The notes: generated by a model not told the origin, from the sequence alone. Shown: positions 1 through 6,810, counted from the first letter of the stretch. The stretch: 9,700 bases of DNA from CAXGUU01 sp964012875 (GCA_964012875.1 CAXGUU010000119.1:1-9700); one strand, 5' to 3'. Translations and numbers: made by a program.

Positions 1-196
1 CCGCATGGTGCTCAACCTGCGCGTCCTCGATACCGAAACCGGCAAAGCCGGCCTCGTCGCAAATGGTCACGTACTCGGCGAGGTTGTTCAGCATGCGCTG
101 GTAAAGTTTGCCATCCTGGCCGGCCATGCCCCGTTCGATTTCCTCGCGCGAGCCGACGGTGCAATAACAAAAGGCGTGAAACTTGGGGGCGGTCAT
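1..196 (-). CDS. Luciferase-like flavin monooxygenase, N-terminal part (runs off left edge)
   Basis: Reading the minus strand from an ATG at 196-194 gives 65 open codons to the window edge. The start reads MTAPKFHAFCYCTVGSREEI and the visible part ends with EDAQVEHHA. The hydrophobic N-terminal strand, the helix with a conserved acidic/aromatic pattern and the E-H-H near residues 62-64 match the opening of the bacterial luciferase-like monooxygenase TIM barrel, in which FMNH2 is used to oxygenate a substrate with O2. The E-H-H matches the PEHH of the other member of this family at the right end of the window. No strong ribosome site precedes the ATG. The substrate cannot be deduced. The family is fairly sure. 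The start is reasonable but not proven. Confidence 0.75.
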   Translation of the reverse strand, partial: MTAPKFHAFCYCTVGSREEIERGMAGQDGKLYQRMLNNLAEYVTICDEAGFAGFGIEDAQVEHHA

Positions 197-512
197 GAGC
201 TTAAAGATCCAGATTTCGAACTTGGGTTTCGGTGGTCAGCCGTGCGGTGATTGCGGCCGACGTCAGTCAGCAGCATCTGTGTATTCTGACATCGAATGAC
301 AAGACCGCCACTTCGATGCCTTGCCGGGCGCCGGAACCATGATTAGGGCCAGGTAATTTCACGTCCGACGTCAGGATTGTAATTCGGACATGATGCCAAA
401 AGCGCATACAGGCAGCAGCTTGCCGCTTGGGATGCCCCGGGCGCTCACGCGTCAGGCCAGCATCCGATGCGTGGGCGCACAAAAATCGCTGACCGTGATG
501 CCCTTGGTGCAG
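197..512. other. Stretch without a recognisable gene
   Basis: I see no convincing gene here. The minus-strand frame that carries the aldo/keto reductase stump stays open to 267, but beyond 513 its protein no longer resembles that family and is probably out-of-frame or unrelated DNA. A different minus-strand frame, 520-452, encodes 22 residues containing CTKGITVSDFCAPTHRML before a TGA. It looks protein-like but I cannot assign it. A ten-base direct repeat, CCGACGTCAG, occurs at 257-266 and 365-374. Confidence 0.4.
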
Positions 513-710
513 CAGATCATCCTGGTCGTCCCGCAGTCGACTGGAACCGAAGGAAATATCAGAGATCTCAGGCTCGGTACGGCCTAGGCGGAGATAGCGC
601 CTGACGCTTGACGTGCGGGCCTCGGCGCTTAGCGGCAGCCCGGCAGGCGCACTCGCGGCGACGCCCACCTTCAAAAACCTGCGGCGTGCGGGATCGTTGA
701 AAGCGCTCAT
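513..710 (-). pseudogene. Tat-signal aldo/keto reductase, N-terminal fragment
   Basis: From ATG 710-708 the minus strand encodes MSAFNDPARRRFLKVGVAAS, a twin-arginine signal (RRRFLK followed by a small hydrophobic stretch) that would send a folded protein to the periplasm. It is followed by RRYLRLGRTEPEISDISFGS and a run of charged residues (SRLRDDQDD). The latter is the typical first beta-strand of the aldo/keto reductase barrel (R-x-L-G-R-T-x-x-x-I-S-x-I-x-F-G). Aldo/keto reductases are about 300-350 residues and carry D-Y-K-H catalytic residues further on. Here similarity stops after about 66 residues and none of the catalytic residues is present. The frame opens upstream to 761, but the extra 17 residues do not look like part of the family. 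I call it a truncated gene left by a deletion or rearrangement. Confidence 0.65.
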
Positions 711-744
711 GGGACAACCACTCTGGTGGCACTGGATACAGGGT

Positions 745-766
745 ATAGGGTGTGTCTGCACCCTAT
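745..766. promoter_or_regulatory. Perfect 8-bp inverted repeat, possible operator or hairpin
   Basis: ATAGGGTG at 745-752 is exactly reverse-complemented by CACCCTAT at 759-766, with a 6-base spacer TGTCTG. It lies 35-56 bases upstream of the ATG of the truncated aldo/keto reductase and about 290 bases before the GST gene. No T-run follows on either strand, so an operator for a dimeric regulator is at least as likely as a terminator. Confidence 0.35.
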
Positions 767-1048
767 TGCTTCACGGTGCGCGGCAATTCCGTTGAGCCGC
801 AGATCCGTCGCCGTCCCGAACGCCTAATCGAGGCCGGTATTGTCGACTGCGATTTTATGGACGCGGCGGCAGCGCGTCCTGCTGACGACAGCGGCGCAGG
901 CAATCTGTTGCCTTGATTGATAACGTCGGTGTTCGTGAGATGATGGCAGCCCGGCCACAGCGTCGGACCGTGTCAGAGGACCAGCCGTTGCTGCTTGCTT
1001 ATGGCGCCGCGGCCGCTACCGAGCAACAGCACACAATTAATGCCCGAT

Positions 1049-1053
1049 GGAGG
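1049..1053 (+). promoter_or_regulatory. Ribosome binding site of the GST gene
   Basis: GGAGG lies five bases (ACGTC) before the ATG at 1059. This decides the start of the GST gene at 1059 and shows that the codons before the internal TAG are a real translated N-terminus. The downstream open frame beginning at 1227 is therefore not an independent gene. Confidence 0.7.
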
Positions 1054-1058
1054 ACGTC

Positions 1059-1826
1059 ATGGCTTCAACACTTCGATACCTACATCATCCGGCTTCGCAA
1101 CCGTGCCGCGCGGTGCAGCAGTTCATGCTCGAAAACGATATCCCCTTCGAGGAAGAAATCGTCGACATTATGTCGGGCCTCAATGAGAAAGATGACTTCA
1201 AAAAGCAGTAGAACCCGACCGGCCAGGTGCCGATACTTGTCGACGGCGACTTCGTGCTTTACGAGAGCGCGGCGATTGCCTATTACCTCAATGAAAAATT
1301 TAAGGTCGCGCCCAACTGGTTTGGTGGGACGCTCGAAGAACGCGCCATCGTTCAACAGTTCCTGCACTGGCACTCGACGACTCTGCGCCGCGGCGCCGGC
1401 GCATTTTTTTATTCCAACTTTGCCGTCAGCATCTGGGGCGATAGGGACTACTCGAAGGAAATTCAAAAGGGCCGCTGTGTGCTCGAAGAATCAATGGGCC
1501 TGCTAGAAGACTGGTTGAGCGATTCCAAATTCCTATGCGGTGACGAAATCAGCTTTGCCGATCTGCAGAGCTTCCACGAGTTTGTTTCGCATCACGCAGG
1601 TGGCGTGTTAACCGATGAGGAATGGGCCAAATTTCCAAGCGTAAAGTGTTGGTTTGATGAACTCTGGGCGCGGCCACACTGCCAGACCGTGAGTGCGACG
1701 ATTCTCGAAGTCGGCCGTATCCGCAAGGCTGGCGAAGTGATCCCGATGACCCGACGCACCTCGCTTGCTAAAGGGACGGAAGTGGTGGGTAGCGGAAACG
1801 TTGGTATTCCGTACTTTAATGAATAG
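1059..1826 (+). pseudogene. Glutathione S-transferase family protein interrupted by in-frame TAG at codon 51
   Basis: GST-fold proteins conjugate or isomerise electrophiles with glutathione in the cytosol. The frame from ATG 1059 reads MASTLRYLHHPASQPCRAVQ, a thioredoxin-like beta-alpha start with an S-x-P-C-R active-site loop. A TAG stands at 1209-1211. The same frame resumes directly with NPTGQVPILVDGDFVLYESA, the cis-proline loop (QVP) and the glutathione-binding E-S-A. An all-helical C-terminal domain follows, including LCGDEISFADLQ, which is the usual G-x-x-x-S-x-A-D helix. The C-terminus carries about 45 residues beyond the usual end. Total length is 255 codons counting the TAG, normal for the family. 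Only one base would be needed to restore it, so this is a recent nonsense mutation, a sequencing error, or, least likely, readthrough. It is followed after 36 bp by the AhpD-like gene, probably as one operon. Confidence 0.8.
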
Positions 1827-1862
1827 CCGTCGGGCACCAAGTCTCGACTAAGGGAACCTGAT

Positions 1863-2954
1863 ATGAGTTTTTATGCAGACAGCGCGCACCGTCCAGGTGC
1901 GGCGATTGAAGTGCTCCATGCCGGCGAACTACAGTCGTTCGCCCAATGTGGCACCTGGGGCAGTGCCGCGCAACGCACGGCAGTCGCGGCCTTCGCGCGT
2001 AAGGTCCGCGTCGAGGCCGGCCTGCAGGAATCGGCCGGCGATGAGGCGCTCGCCGACATCATGGCGCTGCCGGCACCGGTTCAGCGTCTGGTGCGCGAGG
2101 TCGCGCTCGGGGGTATTGGTGTTAATCGTGAATTCTGTTCGCGGGTACAAAGCGAAGGCGTGACCGAGGGCGCCTACGTTGAAATCGTGGCGTTGGTGTC
2201 ACGTATCGTGAACCTGGATGTGTTTGCGCGCGGCCTGGGCGTTGCGCCGCGCCCGTTGGCTGAGCCAGCGGACGACGCGAAGCCCGCGTTCACACGGCCG
2301 GCCGAGGCCGCAGATGAAGGTTTTTTTACGGCGTCGATTCCGAACCTGCCGGAGGGCGGGGCGACTGCAAAGTCTTTGTATGGGCAGGTTCCGCGCGGCA
2401 ACGTCTGGCGAGCTGTGACACTGGTACCGGAGGAAGGCCGGCGGGTGATCGATCTGGTCGAAGCGCAATATTTCCCAGGTGAGAAGCTGATGGATTTCGC
2501 TGCCGACAATGGTCATGCGCTGTCGCGCGCGCAGCTGGAGGCTGTGGCAACGAAGGTTTCAGAACATAACCAGTGCTTTTACTGAACCTCGGCACATGCA
2601 TTCATGCTCCGTGAGAGTGGAAAATTGGAAGGTCGGGATTACAAACTGGAAGGTGCGATCGATGTGAGTGTCGATACGGGCCTCGATCATGGCACGGCAC
2701 TGGTCAGATTTGCCGGGGCTGTTGTTGCCGCCGACACCGGTGCGCTTGATAGCGCACGCGACATGCTCGCCAAGGAGGCGGGTTCTGATGCCGTGGTTTC
2801 AGCGGCCATCACCGCCGCGAACTTCAGTATGCTCGATCGCGTCGCTAATGCGATTGGTATTCCGCTGGATGACATAATCCTGTCGCCGTCGGCCGATATT
2901 CGCGACTCATTGGGGATCAACGACTACCCATCGGCCGTTAACTCACCGATCTAG
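1863..2954 (+). CDS. Two-domain carboxymuconolactone decarboxylase/AhpD-like protein; candidate selenoprotein (TGA at codon 241)
   Basis: The start ATG 1863 has AAGGGA seven bases upstream. The frame is open to 2582, meets TGA at 2583-2585 and continues open to TAG at 2952-2954, giving 363 residues if TGA is read. The second domain (about residues 175-340) has the alkylhydroperoxidase signature E-x11-C-x2-C-x3-H: E226, C238, then TGA at 241 in place of the second cysteine, then H245. The context is HNQCFY, the TGA codon, then TSAHAFMLR. Similarity continues in frame to ANFSMLDRVANAIGIPLDD, so the downstream part is not a separate gene. The first domain (about residues 40-130) keeps the fold but has D119-V-F-A122 where CxxC would be, so it is probably inactive. 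AhpD-type proteins reduce peroxides through the CxxC pair. In mycobacterial AhpD the second cysteine is the one proposed to attack the peroxide, and selenocysteine would suit that position. The alternative is an ordinary nonsense mutation of TGC or TGT. Confidence 0.78.
2601..2622 (+). promoter_or_regulatory. Candidate bacterial SECIS hairpin downstream of the TGA
   Basis: TGCTC at 2605-2609 pairs with GAGTG at 2615-2619 (two of the five pairs are G-U). After a bulged A2604 the stem continues with TTC 2601-2603 against GAA 2620-2622. The apical loop is CGTGA (2610-2614), with a G at its second base. The loop begins 24 bases after the TGA. Bacterial SECIS elements typically have a short upper stem, a small loop with G among its first two bases, and a distance of about 16-37 bases from the UGA, and this hairpin meets all three. 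These rules are loose and hairpins of this size arise by chance, so support is moderate. Confidence 0.45.
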
Positions 2955-2971
2955 CGCGATACGGCACAAAC

Positions 2972-3003
2972 CCCTCGCGCCCCGGCCAAACGGGGCACGA
3001 GGG
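2972..3003 (+). terminator. Strong GC-rich hairpin after the AhpD-like gene
   Basis: The arms 2972-2984 and 2991-3003 pair over 13 positions with a single mismatch (C2978 against A2997), around the loop GCCAAA. The hairpin begins 18 bases after the stop codon of the AhpD-like gene, where a terminator is expected. No long T-run follows, only GGCATTTG, so it may terminate weakly or act mainly to protect the mRNA 3' end. Its placement supports the TAG at 2952 as the true end of that gene. Confidence 0.5.
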
Positions 3004-3192
3004 TCGGCATTTGCCGCAGGCGGGCATGCAAAATCTGCGGATGCCCGGATGATCGCAACAGTCTTTCGGCAAAAAAAGCGATCAGGCGACCAAGGCTTTC
3101 GAAATTTGCGCGATAGGCGATGCTGCGCGACACGCGTTGCGAGTGAAGGACACCGGTCTGCTAGAGCGATCGCAGATGTAAAGAATGCGCGT

Positions 3193-3234
3193 TAGGAGGT
3201 GACACCCATGCGAGCGCTAATGTCAGCCTGCTAA
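3193..3234 (+). other. Near-perfect ribosome site followed by an 8-codon reading frame
   Basis: TAGGAGGTGA at 3193-3202 matches the 16S anti-Shine-Dalgarno over ten positions except one, and is followed after five bases by ATG 3208. The frame MRALMSAC stops at TAA 3232-3234. It reopens in the same phase for 27 more codons up to a TAG just after 3310. Possibilities are the head of a deleted or mutated gene (perhaps the GST-like relic downstream) or a short leader peptide. I recognise no family in the eight residues. Confidence 0.4.
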
Positions 3235-3361
3235 AGCACCTTCGTCGCCAACTTCCACCAGATAGCGCACGCCCCGGTAAAGACAGCGCAGGATCGCGCC
3301 TGGTCTAGCCCAATGTAGTGCACCGCGGAGCGACAGCGCTGACACCTCGCGGGACAGAGCG

Positions 3362-3490
3362 TTGGTCCTGTCTGATGCGTTCGGGAAGCTCGAAGAAATG
3401 TTGCCTGAAGACGGCTTTACTGGTGGTCACACGATCGGCATGGTTGATATTGCCTGGCTGCCCTTTACACGTGAAGGTCGTGCGCTTGTT
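3362..3490 (+). pseudogene. Relic of a GST C-terminal domain
   Basis: The plus-strand frame encodes SDAFGKLEEMLPEDGF followed by a glycine-rich turn and MVDIAWLPFTREGRALV. The pattern of a helix with L-x-x-x-L-E-x-x-L, then G-G, then S/G-M-V-D-I-A-W-x-P is that of helix 6 of the GST C-terminal domain, with its N-capping box and the conserved aspartate. Upstream there is no matching thioredoxin-like domain in frame, and after about 3490 the frame becomes arginine-rich and unrelated. It is therefore an internal piece of a lost gene. It is too degraded to tell whether it derives from a copy of the GST at 1059-1826, whose equivalent helix differs in sequence. Confidence 0.45.
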
Positions 3491-3601
3491 GCTGTCAAAC
3501 GCTCGCGTTCGCGACCACAGATGGGATTGACGATTTGGCGCGACTCATTGGCTCTACCACCATCGCGAACATAGCGGCGATGCAATTCGTGGCGCCCGGG
3601 T

Positions 3602-5512
3602 TCAGCTTCGTTGTGGCTCAGCAATGTAGTCTTCGAGACTGGCCTGGCGCGTCCACTCAAAGTAGTCGACGTTGCGAAACGGCGAGTTGACAACGATGCG
3701 GCCGCGATCGTTGCGGTAGTATGTGGTCATGCCGGCGTGGGTCCACACCATCTGTTGGTGAGCCTCATCGACGCGGTTGATATATGCCGAATGAACGTCT
3801 TCGCGGCACTCGACCGCACCGATGTTGTTTGCCGCCATTTTTCGCAGCATGTCCATGATGTAGCTGACCTGCATTTCTACGACCACAACCAAGCTGCCGC
3901 CGTGCCCTGGCTGCAGGTTTGGCCCATAGAGTGAAAAAAAGTTCGGGAATTCAGGCACTACGGTGCCGAGATAGGCGCTGGCGTTGTCGTCGTCCCAGGC
4001 ATCGCGCAAGGATCGATTGTTGCGACCAACTACTTCGTAGGTATTGATAAAGCGCAAAACATCGAAGCCCGTCGCGATCACGAGAACATCTGCGTCGTAG
4101 CTTGAGCCATCTTCGGCCACTATTTTGTTGCCCTCGATGCGTTCGACGCGGTCATCGACCAGGGTGACGTGATCGTTCTGCAACATGCGGTACCAACCGT
4201 TGTCCAGCAGCATGCGCTTGCCGAAAGGCGGATAGCTTGGCAGCACTTTTTCCAGCAAATCCTGGCGCTCGCCGAGTTCCGATTTGATGTATTGGGTGAA
4301 GTAGGCCCGGTGCGCGTCGTTGGTGGCATTCAAGGACCGCGTAGGATGGCGCCAGTCTTTGTCCTTTTGCAGCGAGTCGTGCAGGCGATCATTGAAGGTC
4401 CAGCCCAGTCGAACGCGATACCAGGCCTGATACAGCGGTACCGCATTAAACAGTTGGCGCAGGGGAGCGGGTACCGACTTCCTGAACTGTTCGAAGGGTG
4501 CCGCCCAATGTGGTGAGCGCTGGAAGATGGTCAGTGATTCAACCCGGTTTTGAATTTCGGGTCCGGTCTGCATGCAGCTGGCACCGTTGCCGATGATAGC
4601 GACCCGTTTACCATCGATGTCGACGTCATCGCGCCACTCAGCGGTATGGAAGACGGGTCCGTTGAAGTCTTTAAGGCCTTCAATGTCGGGCCACACTGGT
4701 GGATTGAAAATGCCGCTGGCGCTGATCAGCATATTGCCTTCGAGCGTTGCGGCGGTGCCGTCGGCGTTTTTCGTTTCAAGCTGCCAGCGTTGCCGGGTTT
4801 CGTCGTAATGGGCGCGCCTGACTTCCGTGTCGAATTGCACGTGCGGGCGTAGCGCGAAACGGTCGGTTACCTTTGTGAGGTACTCGTGAATGTCCTCGCG
4901 CAGTGCGAAGTACGACGGCCAGTCATTAACTGCGAACGAGTATGCATACAGATGGTTGGGTGTGTCTACGCCGGCGCCCGGGTAGTGGTTCTCGAGCCAC
5001 ACGCCACCAATGTCGCGGTTCTTCTCGACAATGGTAAACGGTACGCCCGCAGCTTTCAGGTTGACCCCGGCACAAATGCCCGAAACGCCCGCACCAACGA
5101 TCAGCACGTGAAAGTCCTCCGGCAAATCGATGGGGTCGGTTGAAACTTCGAATTCGCCGAGCAGGCTTTCGGTGAAAGCACCGTATTCGGTGGGTACGGG
5201 CTCGCCCATCGCCACGCTCAGCATTTCGACCAGTTGTTCGCGATTCGGAGATTCGATGGCGAGCGGCGTGCCGTTGCACCAGGCATCGATGGCTTCCACT
5301 GCGGCGGCGCGAATTTCGTTTTGCAGTGACTCGGATAGTCCGGCGCTGTCATTGTCACCGAGGCCCGTTGCGCGTGATGGGCGGTAAGGCGCTTCGAGCC
5401 ACTTGCGGTCTCCGGTCATCTGGTACAGCACCATCAGCAAGGTCGGTACGTTGGCGAAGCGAACGGCTTCGCTTAGTGTTACGCGGTCAATGGTGTTTGA
5501 TCTCGTGCTCAC
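3602..5512 (-). CDS. Type I Baeyer-Villiger monooxygenase, 4-hydroxyacetophenone monooxygenase-like
   Basis: This cytosolic FAD/NADPH enzyme inserts one oxygen atom of O2 next to a ketone, giving an ester or lactone. Of 636 residues, the first 130 form an N-terminal helical extension like that of 4-hydroxyacetophenone monooxygenase (also about 640 residues). The FAD-binding GAGVSG lies at 140-145. The motif IGGVWLENHYPGAGVDTPNH at about 168-187 follows. The Baeyer-Villiger fingerprint F-x-G-x3-H-x3-W is at 283-293 (FNGPVFHTAEW), and the NADP-binding GNGAS is at 308-312. A second dinucleotide-site strand (DVLVIATGFD) and the C-terminal YGPNLQPGHGGS region are present, so all known catalytic motifs are intact. 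The start is GTG 5512 with TAAGGAGG ending seven bases upstream, an almost ideal ribosome site. It is transcribed divergently from the thiolase-like gene, which suggests a shared control region. The aryl-ketone substrate is inferred from the extension only. Confidence 0.92.
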   Translation of the reverse strand: MSTRSNTIDRVTLSEAVRFANVPTLLMVLYQMTGDRKWLEAPYRPSRATGLGDNDSAGLSESLQNEIRAAAVEAIDAWCNGTPLAIESPNREQLVEMLSVAMGEPVPTEYGAFTESLLGEFEVSTDPIDLPEDFHVLIVGAGVSGICAGVNLKAAGVPFTIVEKNRDIGGVWLENHYPGAGVDTPNHLYAYSFAVNDWPSYFALREDIHEYLTKVTDRFALRPHVQFDTEVRRAHYDETRQRWQLETKNADGTAATLEGNMLISASGIFNPPVWPDIEGLKDFNGPVFHTAEWRDDVDIDGKRVAIIGNGASCMQTGPEIQNRVESLTIFQRSPHWAAPFEQFRKSVPAPLRQLFNAVPLYQAWYRVRLGWTFNDRLHDSLQKDKDWRHPTRSLNATNDAHRAYFTQYIKSELGERQDLLEKVLPSYPPFGKRMLLDNGWYRMLQNDHVTLVDDRVERIEGNKIVAEDGSSYDADVLVIATGFDVLRFINTYEVVGRNNRSLRDAWDDDNASAYLGTVVPEFPNFFSLYGPNLQPGHGGSLVVVVEMQVSYIMDMLRKMAANNIGAVECREDVHSAYINRVDEAHQQMVWTHAGMTTYYRNDRGRIVVNSPFRNVDYFEWTRQASLEDYIAEPQRS

Positions 5513-5645
5513 GACTGAACCTCCTTAAAATGCGCGCCGCGGAGTGGGCGCGACATTGTAAAAGCGCTGTCCGTAAATGGAACGCTGGCGCTGCGGCATG
5601 CGAAATTACGCAGCATAACGAATCCTCAAATAAAAGATTAAAACC
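5513..5645. promoter_or_regulatory. Divergent promoter region between the Baeyer-Villiger and thiolase-like genes
   Basis: These 133 bases separate two genes transcribed away from each other. On the minus strand TACAAT at 5557-5552 is a fair -10 box for the monooxygenase, but the matching -35 region is poor. The 40 bases before the thiolase-like ATG are AT-rich (AAATAAAAGATTAAAA) and lack a clear Shine-Dalgarno sequence. The ribosome site of the monooxygenase (AAGGAGG, 5526-5520) is excellent. Confidence 0.4.
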
Positions 5646-6810
5646 ATGAGTATCAAGGGTAAGGCCTATATCGCCGGTATTTTTGAACATCCCACACGCA
5701 AGGCCGAGGAGGTTTCACTGCCGCAGTTGCACGCCGAGGTCGCGCGCGGCGCGCTGCTCGATGCCGGATTAAGCATCAATGACGTCGATGGTTACTTTTG
5801 CGCCGGGGATGTACCCGGCCTTGGCGCCCTTTCGATGGCGGAGTATCTCGGACTACAGCCGCGACACATCGACAATACGGAAACGGGCGGCTCGTCGTAC
5901 CTGTTGCATGTCAATCACGCTGCACAGGCGATCGCTGCCGGCAAATGCAAAGTTGCCTTGATCACGCTGGCGGGCAAGCCGCGTACCGGTGGCGCCCCCC
6001 CCGGGGCGTCCGCCAATGGCAGTCATTCCGCCTGACTTTACCTTCGAGCAGCCGTATCGGCCCACGGTGCTCAATATCTACGCGATGTGCGCGCGCCGCC
6101 ACATGCACGAGTTTGGCACGACATCTGAACAACTGGCCTGGATTAAAGTCGCCGCGTCAGAGCATGCACAGCATAATCCCCATGCCGTGCTCAAAAATGT
6201 CGTCACCGTCGATGAGGTGCTCAATTCCCCGATGCTTGCCGACCCTCTGCATCGCCTGGATTGCTGCGTGGTCTCCGACGGCGGCGGTGCCGTGGTCGTG
6301 GTCGCGCCTGAAATCGCCGACTCCCTGCCGCGGCCAAAGGTGCGCGTGCTGGGTGCTGGCGAAGCCATCAAGCACCTGCGTGGTGGGGAGGTTGACATTA
6401 CCTTTTCGGCCGGCCGCTGGTCAGGTGTTGACGCCTTTGCCGAGGCCGGCGTCACGCCTGCCGACATAGACTACGTTTCCCTTTACGACAGCTTCACCAT
6501 TACAGTTCTAATACAGCTCGAAGATCTGGGCTTCTGCAAAAAGGGCGAGGGCGGTCCGTTTGTTGCCGACGGTAACCTGATTTCGGGCCGTGGCAGCTTG
6601 CCGTTCAACACCGACGGCGGTGGCTTGTGTAACAACCATCCCGGTAACCGCGGCGGCATGACCAAGATTCTTGAAACGGTCCGGCAACTGCGTGGCGAAG
6701 CGCACCCGGCGGTACAGGTACCGAATTGCAAGCTGGCGCTTGCTCACGGTACCGGTGGATTTCTGGGCAGCCGGCACGGCAGTGGCACTTTGATCATGGA
6801 GCGGGTTTGA
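5646..6810 (+). CDS. Thiolase-fold (SCP2/lipid-transfer type) acyl-CoA protein, frameshifted at a C8 run
   Basis: Residues 1 to about 117 read from ATG 5646 (MSIKGKAYIAGIFEHPTRKA). The phase then shifts by one in eight consecutive C at 5995-6002, and the gene continues in the other frame (PPDFTFEQPYRPTVLNIYAM) to TGA at 6808-6810. With one C removed the product is about 387 residues, normal for the family. Blocks EQLAWIKVAASEHAQHNPHA, LDCCVVSDGGGAVVV, GLCNNHPGNRGGM and LALAHGTGG mark a thiolase-like protein of the SCPx/lipid-transfer group. The usual nucleophilic cysteine block (C-x-S-G) is TGGSS at 80-84, and the late C-x-G is H-G-T-G, so classical thiolysis is unlikely. The HP of the histidine block is kept. 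It sits three bases before the DUF35 gene. This combination resembles the Ltp2-type aldolase with its DUF35 partner that shortens steroid side chains. The frameshift is most simply a sequencing error. Confidence 0.82.

Larger units (their letters stand above)
711..1058. other. Intergenic stretch with a palindrome and an unassigned open frame
   Basis: No gene is recognisable. The stretch contains the palindrome at 745-766, which is listed separately. A plus-strand frame open from 749 to 916 includes EPQIRRRPERLIEAGIVDCD and ends in TGA. It has no clear start or family match and may be a relic or chance. The last bases, 1049-1053, are the ribosome site of the following GST gene. Confidence 0.35.
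3004..3601. other. Decayed intergenic region
   Basis: There is no intact gene between the AhpD-like gene and the Baeyer-Villiger monooxygenase. The region holds the strong ribosome site with an 8-codon frame and the GST-like relic, both listed separately. On the minus strand a frame open from 3426 to the TGA at 3223-3225 ends with the protein-like LRCLYRGVRYLVEVGDEG. I cannot assign it, and it overlaps the relic in antisense. The short minus-strand frame at 2951-3133 is largely made from the GC-rich hairpin and is not convincing. Confidence 0.4.

Noticed and set aside
257..374. Direct repeat CCGACGTCAG at 257-266 and 365-374
   Set aside because: Ten bases and two copies only, containing the common palindrome GACGTC. 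No mobile element or array is attached to it.
913..1506. Plus-strand open frame of 197 codons
   Set aside because: It overlaps the GST gene in another frame, is rich in Arg and Ser in the manner of out-of-frame GC-rich DNA, and matches no family. The GST frame has the ribosome site and the motifs.
1227..1826. Independent GST-like gene starting at GTG 1227
   Set aside because: The start falls inside the conserved GQVP loop and would lack the glutathione-binding N-terminus. It is the continuation of the gene from 1059.
2604..2954. Separate gene starting at ATG 2604
   Set aside because: It is in the same frame as the upstream AhpD-like part, begins in the middle of the conserved block after CxxC, and has no ribosome site of its own. 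It is the C-terminal part of the same protein.
2951..3133. Minus-strand frame of 60 codons
   Set aside because: It spans the GC-rich hairpin, has no ribosome site and resembles no family I recognise.
2955..3601. Insertion sequence as cause of the gene-poor stretch
   Set aside because: I found no transposase-like frame and no terminal inverted repeats or target duplication.
3611..3934. Plus-strand frames inside the Baeyer-Villiger gene (also 4169-4516, 4550-4852, 4886-5143)
   Set aside because: All lie antisense to a gene with complete catalytic motifs and look like shadows of it.
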